From Palaemon carinicauda (lineage: Eukaryota > Arthropoda > Malacostraca > Decapoda > Palaemonidae): a stretch of DNA of 64,000 nucleotides. A program made the translations under genes and the position numbers. Position 1 is the first letter of the stretch; every line of letters starts with the position of its first letter. The stretch is from contig NC_090750.1 in NCBI RefSeq assembly GCF_036898095.1, positions 87,030,270 through 87,094,269 on the forward strand, written 5' to 3'. The notes below the pieces were generated by a model that worked only from the letters and a program-made list of their open reading frames with translations, was not told the origin of the DNA and searched no databases. Positions 42,379 through 52,289 of the stretch are shown piece after piece.

Positions 42379-44311
42379 CTGCCCGCAACTTCAGACAGCA
42401 GTAGGTGCCAGACTCAAGAACTTCTGGCAAGCCTGGGAGAAGAGAGGCGCAGATCAACAATCTGTGAGGTTGCTCAGAGAGGGGTACAAAATCCCTTTTG
42501 TACGCAGACCTCCTCTAGCGACGTCCCCCATCGATCTCTCTCCCAGGTACCGAGAGGAAGCAAAGAGACAAGCCCTGAAACTGGAAGTGTCTCTTTTACT
42601 AGAGAAGGGAGCGGTGGTCAAAGTCTCGGACCTTCAATCACCGGGGTTTTACAACCGTCTCTTCCTAGTATCAAAGAAGACAGGAGGTTGGAGACCGGTG
42701 CTAGACGTCAGTGCTCTGAATGTCTTTGTCACAAAGACGAAGTTCACCATGGAGACCACAAAGTCAGTCTTAGCAGCGGTCAGAAAGGGAGACTGGATGG
42801 TCTCTCTCGACCTAAGGGACGCTTACTTCCACATCCCCATTCACTCAGATTCCCAACCTTTTCTGAGATTCGTCTTCGACGATGTGGTGTACCAGTTTCG
42901 GGCCCTGTGCTTTGGCCTAAGCACAGCTCCTCTCGTGTTTACGAGGCTTATGAGGAATGTGGCAAAATTCCTCCATTTATCGGACATCCGAGCCTCCCTT
43001 TATTTGGACGACTGGCTTCTCAGAGCCTCTTCCAGTCATCGCTGTCTGAAGGATCTCAATTGGACTCTAGATCTGACCAAGGAATTGGGACTCCTTGTCA
43101 ACGTGGAAAAGTCCCTACTGATCCCATCCCAAACTATTCTGTATTTAGGGATGGAGATTCACAGTCCAGTTTTTCGGGCTTTTCCGTCGGCCCCCAGAAT
43201 AGATCAAGCCCTGCTCGTCATCCAGAAGATGTTGAAGAAAGAACGTTGCTCAGTCAGGAATTGGATGAGTCTGGTAGGAACGCTATCATCCCTGGAGCAA
43301 TTTGTCTCGCTAGGAAGGCTACACCTCCGACCTCTACAATTCCATCTAGCTTTTCACTGGAAAAAGGACAAGACGCTAGAGGCGGTCTCGATCCCGATTT
43401 CCGAAAAGATAAAGACTTGTCTGACTTGGTGGAAAGACAATATCAGTCTAGGAGAGGGTCTTCCCCTAGTAGTTCTGAAACCCAACCACGTTCTCTTCTC
43501 AGACGCATCGGACTTGGGCTGGGGCGCGACGCTGGACGGTCGGGAATGCTCAGGTCTGTGGAACTCGAGTCAGAGGAGCATGCATATCAACAGCAAGGAG
43601 CTTTTGGCGGTTCACCTGGCCTTGATAAGCTTCGAGAGTCTCCTTCGAGGCAAGGTGGTGGAGGTCAACTCGGACAACACCACGGCCTTGGCGTACATTT
43701 CCAAACAGGGAGGTACCCACTCACTGACTCTGTACGAGATCGCAAGGGACCTGCTCATCTGGTCAAAAGATTGAGGCATCTCCCTAGTAACGAGGTTCAT
43801 CCAGGGCGACTTGAACGTTCTAGCAGATTGTCTCAGTCGGAAAGGTCAAGTAATTCCAACCGAATGGACCCTCCACAAGGATGTGTGCAAGAGACTTTGG
43901 GCGACTTGGGGTCAACCCACCATAGATCTCTTTGCAACCTCGTTGACCAAGAGGCTTCCAATCTATTGCTCTCCAGTCCCAGACCCAGCAGCAATACATA
44001 TAGATGCCTTTCTCCTAGATTGGTCACACCTAGATCTTTACGCATTCCCACCATTCAAGATTGTCAACAAGGTACTGCAGAAATTCGCCTCTCACGAAGG
44101 GACAAGGTTGACGTTAGTTGCTCCCCTCTGGCCTGCGAGAGAATGGTTCACCGAGGTACTTCGATGGCTAGTAGACTTTCCCAGAAGTCTTCCTCTAAGA
44201 GTAGACCTTTTACGTCAGCCGCACGTAAAGAAGGTACACCAAAGCCTCCACGCTCTTCGTCTGACTGCCTTCAGACTATCGAAAGACTCTCGAGAGCTAG
44301 AGGCTTTTTGA
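42290..44311 (+). pseudogene. DIRS C ORF2 (RT/RNase H/MT-like) with one nonsense codon
   Basis: Open for 494 codons to TGA at 43772-43774, where copy D has CGA (WSKDRGIS). The same frame then continues open to 44311. RT (YLDDW), RNase H (FSDASDLGWG, NSKELLAVH, VNSDNTTALAY) and the DLFAT/FPPF domain are all recognisable. The stop falls after the RNase H core, so RT and most of RNase H could still be made, but not the methyltransferase-like part. As in other copies there is no ATG before the RT core. Confidence 0.88.
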
Positions 44312-45336
44312 AGGAGGCAGCCAGTGCGATTGCTAGAGCGAGGAGAGCTTCTACCATTAGAGTTTACCAATCGAAGTGGGAAGTCTTCCGAGACTGGTGC
44401 AAGTCAGTTTCCGTATCCTCGTCCAGTACCTCTGTAGCCCAAATTGCTGATTTTCTCTTATACCTGAGAAAAGTTCGCTCCCTTTCAGCTCCTACGATCA
44501 AGGACTACAGAAGCATGTTGGCCTCGGTCTTCCGGCATAGAGGCTTAGATCTTTCCAACAATAAAGATCTGCAAGACCTCCTTAAGTCTTTTGAGACCTC
44601 TAAGGAACGTCGTTTGGCTACACCTGGGTGGAATTTAGACGTGGTCCTAAGATTCCTCATGTCAGACAGGTTTGAGCCTTTACATTCAGCCTCCCTGAAA
44701 GATCTCACTCTTAAGACTCTTTTCCTGGTATGCTTGGCCTCGGCTAAAAGAGTCAGTGAGCTTCATGCCTTCAGCAAGAACATCGGGTTTTCGTCAGAAA
44801 AAGCCACTTTTTCTCTGCAGCTTGGTTTCCTAGCCAAGAATGAGCTGCCTTCTCGTCCTTGGCCTAAATCTTTCGATATTCCTAGCTTATCGGAGATCGT
44901 AGGCAATGAACTAGAAAGAGTATTATGCCCTGTTAGAGCTCTTAAGTTCTACTTAGCTCGTACTAAACCTTTACGAGGCAAATCTGAAGCGTTATGGTGT
45001 TCGGTTAAGAAACCATCCTTACGTATGTCAAAGAATGCTTTGTCATATTTTATCAGATTGTTAATACGAGAAGCTCATTCACACTTGAGTGAGGAAGACC
45101 GATCTTTGCTTAAGGTTAAGACGCACGAGGTTAGAGCTGTAGCAACTTCCGTGGCCTTTAAGCAAAATAGATCTCTGCAAAGTATCATGGACGCGACCTA
45201 TTGGAGAAGCAAGTCAGTGTTCGCGTCATTTTACTTGAAAGATGTCCAGACTCTTTACGAGAACTGCTACACACTGGGACCATTCGTAGCAGCGAGTGCA
45301 GTAGTGGGTGAGGGCTCAACCACTACAATTCCCTAA
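42688..45336 (+). CDS. DIRS C tyrosine recombinase ORF (882 codons open)
   Basis: Open in the same frame as ORF1 and overlapping ORF2 almost completely. The recognisable recombinase is the C-terminal 370 residues or so (about 44230-45336): STIRVYQSKWEVFRDW and TIKDYRSMLASVFRHRG (N-terminal helical domain), then box I Arg in SAKRVSEL, box II KTHEVRAVATS with His codon 45124-45126, ATYWRSKS, and the nucleophile Tyr in FASFYLKDV. All catalytic positions are retained. The true start is unclear, because the upstream 500 codons mirror the RT/RNase H sequence in another frame. The enzyme would integrate the circular element DNA. Confidence 0.85.
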   Translation: METGARRQCSECLCHKDEVHHGDHKVSLSSGQKGRLDGLSRPKGRLLPHPHSLRFPTFSEIRLRRCGVPVSGPVLWPKHSSSRVYEAYEECGKIPPFIGHPSLPLFGRLASQSLFQSSLSEGSQLDSRSDQGIGTPCQRGKVPTDPIPNYSVFRDGDSQSSFSGFSVGPQNRSSPARHPEDVEERTLLSQELDESGRNAIIPGAICLARKATPPTSTIPSSFSLEKGQDARGGLDPDFRKDKDLSDLVERQYQSRRGSSPSSSETQPRSLLRRIGLGLGRDAGRSGMLRSVELESEEHAYQQQGAFGGSPGLDKLRESPSRQGGGGQLGQHHGLGVHFQTGRYPLTDSVRDRKGPAHLVKRLRHLPSNEVHPGRLERSSRLSQSERSSNSNRMDPPQGCVQETLGDLGSTHHRSLCNLVDQEASNLLLSSPRPSSNTYRCLSPRLVTPRSLRIPTIQDCQQGTAEIRLSRRDKVDVSCSPLACERMVHRGTSMASRLSQKSSSKSRPFTSAARKEGTPKPPRSSSDCLQTIERLSRARGFLKEAASAIARARRASTIRVYQSKWEVFRDWCKSVSVSSSSTSVAQIADFLLYLRKVRSLSAPTIKDYRSMLASVFRHRGLDLSNNKDLQDLLKSFETSKERRLATPGWNLDVVLRFLMSDRFEPLHSASLKDLTLKTLFLVCLASAKRVSELHAFSKNIGFSSEKATFSLQLGFLAKNELPSRPWPKSFDIPSLSEIVGNELERVLCPVRALKFYLARTKPLRGKSEALWCSVKKPSLRMSKNALSYFIRLLIREAHSHLSEEDRSLLKVKTHEVRAVATSVAFKQNRSLQSIMDATYWRSKSVFASFYLKDVQTLYENCYTLGPFVAASAVVGEGSTTTIP

Positions 45337-45736
45337 TTCCATATCCTTTTAATCTGTCTCTTGAAATGTTTTTTAATGTTGTTTTTATGGGTTGTTCGGA
45401 AGGCTAAGAAGCCTTTTGCATCCTGGTTGATTTGGCGGGTGGTCAAAGTCATTTCTTGAGAGCGCCCAGATTAGGGGTTTGATGAGGTCCTGTTGTATGG
45501 GTTGCAGCCCTTGATACTTCAGCTCCTGGGAGTCTGTCAGCATCCCAAGATGATCGCTGGGCTCCGTGAGGAAGACAGACTTACAAGGCAGAGTAATCGT
45601 CTAAGTCGACTTCCTTACCAGGTACCTATTTATTTTGGTTTTGTTATATTGATAACTGTCAAAATGAAAAAACTCTTAGCTTATACGCTGTAAACATATT
45701 TAACTCTGGTCTCTACCCACCTCCTTGGGTGTGAAT

Positions 45737-45831
45737 CAGCTATTATATATTCACCGGCTAAGTTAAATATTTAAAAATGATATTTTAATTATAAAATAAA
45801 TTTTTGAATATACTTACCCGGTGAATATATA
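45737..45831. repeat. DIRS C internal complementary region
   Basis: Complements of both element ends joined at AAAAATGAT, as in A. Confidence 0.93.
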
Positions 45832-45876
45832 AATTAAACGACCCTCCCTTCCTCCCCAATAGAGACGCAGTGGGAC

Positions 45877-46030
45877 GAGAAGAATTGAAGGTTTTGTTTA
45901 CATCCGAGAGTGGTATCTGGCCGACAGTTGGCGCTGGTGGGCACACCCGCATCCTGCATAGCGATCGCTCGCGATTTTTTTAAGTATGTTGTCTGTCGAG
46001 CCGCAGAGTTGCAGCTATTATATATTCACC
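45877..46030 (-). repeat. DIRS C right inverted terminal repeat
   Basis: Inverted copy of 39559-39712, sharing its C-specific differences. It differs slightly in the A/T-run near CGCGATTTTTT. Confidence 0.93.
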
Positions 46031-46072
46031 GGGTAAGTATATTAAAAAATTTATTTTATAATTAAAATATCA

Positions 46073-46160
46073 TTTTTCCCTGGTGGAGCCTTGGGCTTAT
46101 AGCATCTTGCTTTTCCAACTAGGTTGGCAGCTTAGCTAGTAATAATGATAATAATATCGG
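46073..46160 (+). mobile_element. LINE (TAA family) 3' tail, right part
   Basis: Continues the LINE from 39540 after DIRS C: 'ccctggtggagccttgggcttatagcatcttgc' and a short impure TAA/TGA tail. Confidence 0.85.
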
Positions 46161-46389
46161 CAAATCTGGAGAATGCGTCAATTAAACTTGTAAAGCGAGA
46201 TGGAAACAGGTAGCTGGTAGTTACTGGCCGGGATTGGCTGACTCCCCAGTTATTTTGTAGCATCTACCCATGCAATGACTGGAAACTTTTAACTAGAGTA
46301 GTTAAAACTCTTTTTCAATTTTTTGAGCAGTCCTTTAACAGTGTTAGGCCTAAACTTCTATTAATATTATTATTATTTTTGTTATTATG

Positions 46390-46421
<32 letters not shown>

Positions 46422-47530
46422 GTTTATTAACACCACTAGCTAAGCTAGAACCATAGTTGGAAAAGCAGGATGTTATAAGCCCAAGGGCTCCAACAAGGAA
46501 AATATCCCTTTGAGGAAAGGAAATAAGCAGTAGTATATCCTTTGGATGGTTGGTACAGTATGTGAATGATTTAGGCACATATTGCCTTGGCTCTATGGTG
46601 TTTAATCTCATCTGGTTTTATTATCTAGGTTGGAAATCCCCCTTTAACTTCAGCGATTTTCCTTCCTTTGGATTGTAGTTGGTATTGAAGTTCTTTGCCA
46701 TGACCTTTAGACTTGCAGTATTTTGCTTTCTTTTATTATAGTAAGTTCACTTTACCTTTCCCACCTAGCTATGGTTAGACTATTTGATAATAATTCACAC
46801 TTAGCAGTTCAATTTATTTAACTACTAGTTGACTATTTTTACCTCTTTGATTACAGAGCCTTTGAGCAAACCCTGAAAGTTTATAAATGGTATACTATAT
46901 TGTGGGCTCCTTTATACAGTACTTATTGCTTTATGATGATATTTCAAAGTGATGTGACCATAGTAAAAGTAAGAATTACGAAATACTTGTATGGCTACAT
47001 AAAAGTTTGGTTTCAAATTTACAAGGTACGGCCTTACTTATAAGTTCTTGGCTTCCTCCATTTTTTAACCTCAAAGATGTCAGAGTGAGATTGAAGTTTG
47101 AAACTCAGTGGTTTTGTAAAGAAATGAAGATCAAATTCACACCAGATAGATACCTCCTACACTTAAAAAAGTATAAATTTTTTTTCATGCAGTTGCTTCT
47201 TGAAGCATGCATTTTGTGATTCACTATCAGTGGGGCTGAATGATCTTGGCTCTATGCATTTTACTTGTCATCAGTTCCCTTCGGCCTTTGCCTGAACAAC
47301 AAATTTACTTGGTTTACTTTTATCCACCTCAAATTTTTGCATAATTTGAAACTACTATATATCCTTTTGAGCCATCTTTATGAAGATCTATAAATGGAAC
47401 ACACATGTTTGGTTAAACTGTTTTATTATATTTTTTTTTCTATTTTCTTAATATTCCTAGCTGGTCTGCTCATCAAATGCAAAGATGATTGAATTGAAAA
47501 GCTGTCTCATATTTGTAGGAGTAAATTTGT
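46161..47530 (+). other. ATPAF1 intron 1 sequence between DIRS C and D
   Basis: Contains a minus-strand LINE tail (46362-46530). I otherwise see no exon or RNA gene. Confidence 0.6.
46362..46530 (-). mobile_element. LINE (TAA family) 3' tail, minus strand
   Basis: A TTA microsatellite followed by the complement of the landmark tail ('catagttggaaaagcagg ... aaggaaa'). Confidence 0.75.
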
Positions 47531-47553
47531 ATTTTTAAATATTTAACTTAGCC

Positions 47554-47705
47554 GGTGAATATATAATAGCTGCAACTCTGTTGCTCGACAGACACATACA
47601 GTAAAAACTCGCCAGCGATCGCTATACAGGTTGCGGGTGTGCCCACCAGCGCCAACTGTCGGCCAGATACCACTCTCGATGTAAACAAAGACTCAATTTC
47701 TTCTC
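47554..47705 (+). repeat. DIRS D left inverted terminal repeat
   Basis: 152 bp, inverted copy of 53860-54011. D-specific features: GTTGCTCGACAGACAC and CACTCTCGATG. Confidence 0.93.
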
Positions 47706-47911
47706 TGTCGACGTGTCGACAAGACGTACTTTACTCGCTGTTGAACCTGGAGTTTTTCCCATCATATTTGGTGAAGTACTTTAATTTGGTTTGAGCTTTC
47801 GCAGTACAGGTGTTTTTTCTTCAAATAAATCCTTGAACTCTTTTTTGGATCGGATTATTTGTTGATGACTTAGATCGTTTTTTTTTGGAATTTTCCCTTG
47901 ACTAATTCAAA

Positions 47912-50356
47912 ATGGCTGACCCTTCACAAGTTCCCAAGTTCAGAAAATGTAATGCTAGGGACTGTCATAGGCGTCTTCCAAAGGCTTCTCTCGACCCTCA
48001 CACTGTTTGTTCCAATTGTCGGGGTAAAACCTGTCAATTGGAAGATCGGTGTGAGGAATGCGTGGGCCTTTCGGAATTCGATTTTATCGAATTTGATAAA
48101 TATACACGCAGACTAGAGAGAGATAGGGTAAGGAGAAGTTCTTCTAGGTCGGTAGATTTTTCCTCTCCACATGCCCCTGAACCTAATCCTTCCCCTGTAG
48201 TGGTTGTTCCTAACCCCCCTCCTAGCACTCAGGAACCGTCGATGCAAGACATGATGCGTGCTATTCATGCCTTGGGGGAGAGAGTTGAGGCCTTAGCAAG
48301 TGACCGAAATCAACTCATGGCGGACGTAAAGGAACTAAAGTGCCAAAGTGCCTCGGTGGAAAGTGTTAAAGTGCCTAGTGTTTCTCAAAGTGTTGTGAAC
48401 AGTGTTGCACTCGAGGGTTCGTCTGTTCGTGCCTGTCGTCCACCTAGTCCGGGACCTCTTGCAAGCTCCCAAGCCCAGGGGAGAAGCAATGTCGTACGAC
48501 TCATGGGTTCGAGAGGCCTTGATCAGCGAACAGACGTTCCCTCTATGGTATCAGGCGTGTCTCTCCAAGATCGCCCCTACCAACGTAAGACGAGAGAGCC
48601 CATTTTTACCTCGTCGTCCGAAGGTGTTTCTCGTAAGAAACCTTGGACCAAGGTCTCCAGACCTTTAAAGCGTAAGTCGGTCCCTTCAGGACAAGTCCAA
48701 CGTCCCGGTTGTAGCCACTGGGACAGTTCGGACCCGTTGCCGTCATCTGATGACTGCTCGCCGCCTAAGAGAGGCAAAGTTGTGCCGTCCCAGTCGCTCA
48801 CCCCGTCTGTTACCGCACCTGCTTCCGTAGACCCTAAATGGGTGTTACTGCAAGACATGCAGTCCAAGCTTGCGTCCTTGATGGAGGACTACAATGCGGA
48901 GAAGGTTTCCGTTGAACCTACTGGCCATCAACCATCCAAGCGGTCTGTTGTGCGTCCTGTTGACGTTGAGGTAGCTTTCTCGCGTCAACCAGTTGGGGTA
49001 GTACCTCCACTGATGCGACCCAGTGTGGATTTCCAGCCGCACGTTGACGTTAGGCAACGCACTGATGTGATTGGTGACGTTCAGGACGTTCATCAACCAT
49101 CAGAGTTGACTTGTTTTGACGCGGTGCGTCAACCTGTGCAACCCGGTAAGGTGTTGACTGCACAACCCAGACGGTCTAAACAGTCTCGGGTGGACGCGGT
49201 GCGTCCTCGCGCACCTGTGGTTGTTGACAGTTCCCAGACTGTTCAGCAGTTCCAGGACGCTGCGTCCGGCTCCGTCACGTATGCACCAGTGCGACCGGAC
49301 TCTGCGAGTCAAACGTTGCCCACACCTTTGCCGTTTTCTCATCAGTTATCGGATGAGGAACTGTCAGATGAGGACGTTGCTGAACCACATCCTGAGGATC
49401 AACCTTCAGAACTTGATGAGCCTAAAGCAGTTCAACCATCCTTGGACTTTAGAAAAGTCATGGCTGTGTTTAAAGAGTTGTTCCCTGACCACTTTATTTC
49501 TGTGGCTCCTCGTTCGCCGCCGTCAGAGTTTGTCTTAGGCGTTCCTACTACCATGCCTGCCTTTACTAAACTCGTTCTCTCTCGCTCATCCAAGAGAGCT
49601 TTACGGCTGTTAGGCGATTGGTTAGAGACCAAGAGGAGTTTAGGGAAGACAGCATTTGCCTTCCCCCCATCTAAACTCTCGTCTAGATCGAGCGTCTGGT
49701 ATGCCACGGGAGAAGTTCTCGGCTTGGGAGTTCCTGCCTCTGCCCAGGGCGACTTCTCAAGTCTTGTAGACTCTCCCCGCCGCCTTGCCATGAGACGCTC
49801 GAAGATTTGTTGGTCACCCTCGGACCTGGACCACCTTCTTAAAGGTATATTTAGGGCGTTCGAAGTCTTTAACTTCCTAGACTGGTGTTTAGGAGCCCTG
49901 AGTAGGAAAATCTCTTCTGCTGATAAGGATGTTTCCTTACTCATTATGTCCTGCATGGACAAGGCCGTCCGTGATGGGTCCAACGAACTTGCCGCTTCAT
50001 TCACATCCGGAGTCCTGAAGAAACGAGAGTCTCTATGCTCTTTCCTGTCTGCTGGAGTGACGCCATGCCAAAGATCTGAGCTACTCTTTGCGCCCTTGTC
50101 CAAGTGCCTGTTTCCTGAAGTCTTGGTTAAGGAAATTGCCTTGTCTTTAGTGCAGAAGGACACCCACGATCTAGTTGCGTCCTCGGCTCGCAAAGCTCCC
50201 CCTTTGCCTGCATTGTCTGCCAGACCTAGGATAGACACTCCAGCGTCTCGGTTTATCCCGCCCTTTCGTGGCAGAGCCTCCAGCAGGGGAGGTGCTCGTG
50301 CCGAAGGGAAGAGAGGGAAGAGAAAAGGATCCAAGTCCTCTAAGGGCAGAGTCTGA
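47912..50356 (+). CDS. DIRS D ORF1, gag-like protein, 814 aa
   Basis: Intact, with Cys residues at 13, 18, 33, 36, 41, 47 and 50. Compared with copy C it has a few small indels in the Pro/Ser-rich middle (for example QRKTREPIF, and loss of a short stretch after VSVEP). The C-terminal half is almost unchanged (LDFRKVMAVFKELFPDHF, KLVLSRSSKRALRLLGDW, FRAFEVFNFLDWCLGALSRKI), which argues for protein-level constraint there. The basic tail (GGARAEGKRGKRKGS) overlaps the ORF2 start. Confidence 0.88.
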   Translation: MADPSQVPKFRKCNARDCHRRLPKASLDPHTVCSNCRGKTCQLEDRCEECVGLSEFDFIEFDKYTRRLERDRVRRSSSRSVDFSSPHAPEPNPSPVVVVPNPPPSTQEPSMQDMMRAIHALGERVEALASDRNQLMADVKELKCQSASVESVKVPSVSQSVVNSVALEGSSVRACRPPSPGPLASSQAQGRSNVVRLMGSRGLDQRTDVPSMVSGVSLQDRPYQRKTREPIFTSSSEGVSRKKPWTKVSRPLKRKSVPSGQVQRPGCSHWDSSDPLPSSDDCSPPKRGKVVPSQSLTPSVTAPASVDPKWVLLQDMQSKLASLMEDYNAEKVSVEPTGHQPSKRSVVRPVDVEVAFSRQPVGVVPPLMRPSVDFQPHVDVRQRTDVIGDVQDVHQPSELTCFDAVRQPVQPGKVLTAQPRRSKQSRVDAVRPRAPVVVDSSQTVQQFQDAASGSVTYAPVRPDSASQTLPTPLPFSHQLSDEELSDEDVAEPHPEDQPSELDEPKAVQPSLDFRKVMAVFKELFPDHFISVAPRSPPSEFVLGVPTTMPAFTKLVLSRSSKRALRLLGDWLETKRSLGKTAFAFPPSKLSSRSSVWYATGEVLGLGVPASAQGDFSSLVDSPRRLAMRRSKICWSPSDLDHLLKGIFRAFEVFNFLDWCLGALSRKISSADKDVSLLIMSCMDKAVRDGSNELAASFTSGVLKKRESLCSFLSAGVTPCQRSELLFAPLSKCLFPEVLVKEIALSLVQKDTHDLVASSARKAPPLPALSARPRIDTPASRFIPPFRGRASSRGGARAEGKRGKRKGSKSSKGRV

Positions 50357-52289
50357 CTGCCCGCAACTTCAGACAGCAGTAGGTGCCAGACTCAAGAACT
50401 TCTGGCAAGCCTGGGAGAAGAGAGGCGCAGATCAACAATCTGTGAGGTTGCTCAGAGAGGGGTACAAAATCCCTTTTGTACGCAAACCCCCTCTAGCGAC
50501 GTCCCCCATCGATCTCTCTCCCAGGTACAGAGAGGAAGAAAAGAGACAAGCCCTGAAACTGGAAGTGTCTCTTTTGCTAGAGAAGGGAGCGGTGGTCAAA
50601 GTCTCGGACCTTCAATCACCGGGGTTTTACAACCGTCTCTTCCTAGTATCAAAGAAGACAGGAGGTTGGAGACCGGTGCTAGACGTCAGTGCTCTGAATG
50701 TCTTTGTCACAAAGACGAAGTTTACCATGGAGACCACAAAGTCAGTCCTAGCAGCGGTCAGAAAGGAAGACTGGATGGTCTCTCTAGACCTAAGGGACGC
50801 CTACTTCCACATCCCCATTCACTCAGACTCCCAACCCTTTCTGAGATTCGTCTTCGAAGATGTGGTGTACCAGTTTCGGGCCCTGTGCTTTGGCCTAACC
50901 ACAGCTCCTCTCGTGTTTACGAGGCTTATGAGGAATGTGGCAAAATTCCTCCACTTATCGGACATCCGAGCCTCCCTTTATTTGGACGACTGGCTTCTCA
51001 GAGCCTCTTCCAGTCGTCGCTGTCTGAAGGATCTCAATTGGACTCTAGATCTGACCAAGGAATTGAGACTCCTAGTCAATTTGGAAAAGTCACAGCTGAT
51101 CCCATCCCAAACTATTCTGTATTTAGGGATGGAGATTCACAGTCAAGTTTTTCGGGCTTTTCCGTCGGCCCCCAGAATAGATCAAGCCCTGCTCTCCATC
51201 CAGAATATGCTGAAGAAAAAACGCTGCTCAGTCAGACTGTGGATGAGTCTGGTAGGGACGCTATCATCCCTGGAGCAATTTGTCTCGCTAGGAAGGCTAC
51301 ACCTCCGTCCTCTTCAATTCCATCTGGCTTTTCACTGGAAAAAGGACAAGACGCTAGAGGCGGTCTCGATCCCGATTTCCGAAAAGATAAAGTCTTGTCT
51401 GACTTGGTGGAAGGACAATATCAGCCTACGAGAGGGTCTTCCCCTGGCAGTTCAGATACCCAACCACGTTCTCTTCTCGGACGCATCGGACTTGGGCTGG
51501 GGCGCGACGCTGGACGGTCGGGAATGCTCAGGTCTGTGGAACTCGAGTCAGAGGAGCATGCATATCAACAGCAAGGAGCTTTTGGCGGTTCATCTGGCCT
51601 TGATAAGCTTCGAGAATCTCCTTCGAGGCAAAGTGGTGGAGGTAAACTCGGACAACACCACGGCCTTGGCGTACATTTCCAAACAGGGAGGTACCCACTC
51701 ACTGACGTTGTACGAGATCGCAAGGGACCCGCTCATCTGGTCAAAAGATCGAGGCATCTCCCTAGTAACGAGGTTCATCCAGGGCGACTTGAACGTCCTA
51801 GCAGATTGTCTCAGTCGGAAAGGTCAAGTAATTCCAACCGAATGGACCCTCCACAAGGATGTGTGCAAGAGACTTTGGGCGACTTGGGGTCAACCCACCA
51901 TAGATCTCTTTGCAACCTCGCTGACCAAGAGGCTTCCAATCTATTGCTCTCCAGTCCCGGACCCAGCAGCAATACATATAGATGCCTTCCTCCTAGATTG
52001 GTCACATCTGGATCTTTACGCATTCCCACCATTCAAGATTGTCAACAAGGTACTGCAGAAATTCGCCTCTCACGAAGGGACAAGGTTGACGTTAGTTGCT
52101 CCCCTCTGGCCCGCGAGAGAATGGTTCACCGAGGTACTTCGATGGCTAGTAGACGTTCCCAGAAGTCTTCCTCTAAGAGTAGACCTTCTACGTCAGCCAC
52201 ACGTAAAGAAGGTACACCAAAGCCTCCACGCTCTTCGTCTGACTGCCTTCAGACTATCGAAAGACTCTCGAGAGCTAGAGGCTTTTTGA
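50268..52289 (+). CDS. DIRS D ORF2: RT, RNase H, methyltransferase-like, 673 aa
   Basis: Uninterrupted. RT at about 100-300: SLDLRDAYF with D174, QFRALCFGLTTAP near 202-214, and catalytic YLDD at 238-241, followed by LYLGMEIHS. RNase H at about 400-520: D405 (FSDASDLGWG), E437 (NSKELLAVH), D462 (VNSDNTTALAY). The methyltransferase-like region is at about 545-625: DLFAT 546-550, DAFLLDW 572-578, FPPF 586-589, PLWPAREWF 612-620. It begins at a GTG-type position inside ORF1, and the first Met is residue 154 (FTMETTK), too late for a complete RT. It lies in the +1 frame relative to ORF1. The enzyme would make the single-stranded DNA copy and remove RNA. Confidence 0.9.
   Translation: MAEPPAGEVLVPKGREGREKDPSPLRAESDCPQLQTAVGARLKNFWQAWEKRGADQQSVRLLREGYKIPFVRKPPLATSPIDLSPRYREEEKRQALKLEVSLLLEKGAVVKVSDLQSPGFYNRLFLVSKKTGGWRPVLDVSALNVFVTKTKFTMETTKSVLAAVRKEDWMVSLDLRDAYFHIPIHSDSQPFLRFVFEDVVYQFRALCFGLTTAPLVFTRLMRNVAKFLHLSDIRASLYLDDWLLRASSSRRCLKDLNWTLDLTKELRLLVNLEKSQLIPSQTILYLGMEIHSQVFRAFPSAPRIDQALLSIQNMLKKKRCSVRLWMSLVGTLSSLEQFVSLGRLHLRPLQFHLAFHWKKDKTLEAVSIPISEKIKSCLTWWKDNISLREGLPLAVQIPNHVLFSDASDLGWGATLDGRECSGLWNSSQRSMHINSKELLAVHLALISFENLLRGKVVEVNSDNTTALAYISKQGGTHSLTLYEIARDPLIWSKDRGISLVTRFIQGDLNVLADCLSRKGQVIPTEWTLHKDVCKRLWATWGQPTIDLFATSLTKRLPIYCSPVPDPAAIHIDAFLLDWSHLDLYAFPPFKIVNKVLQKFASHEGTRLTLVAPLWPAREWFTEVLRWLVDVPRSLPLRVDLLRQPHVKKVHQSLHALRLTAFRLSKDSRELEAF

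Larger units (their letters stand above)
39536..46077 (+). mobile_element. DIRS-like retrotransposon copy C (ATPAF1 intron 1)
   Basis: 6.54 kb, complete at both ends, with 154-bp ITRs, ICR and three ORFs in sense with the host gene. ORF1 and the YR ORF are open, and ORF2 has one TGA in its RNase H part. It sits in a LINE tail at CTATTTTT|CCCTG. Removing the element and one T-run restores the normal LINE sequence. Confidence 0.95.

Noticed and set aside
39537..46077. ATTTTT on both sides of DIRS copies as an ordinary target-site duplication
   Set aside because: The same bases occur at the circle junction, and DIRS elements are known to integrate without duplications. The length also varies between copies.
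49432..50334. 300-codon minus-strand frame opposite DIRS D ORF1 (similar ones at 41421-42026 and 59269-60000)
   Set aside because: It mirrors the conserved gag C-terminal half. Openness follows from plus-strand codon use, and no domain is seen.
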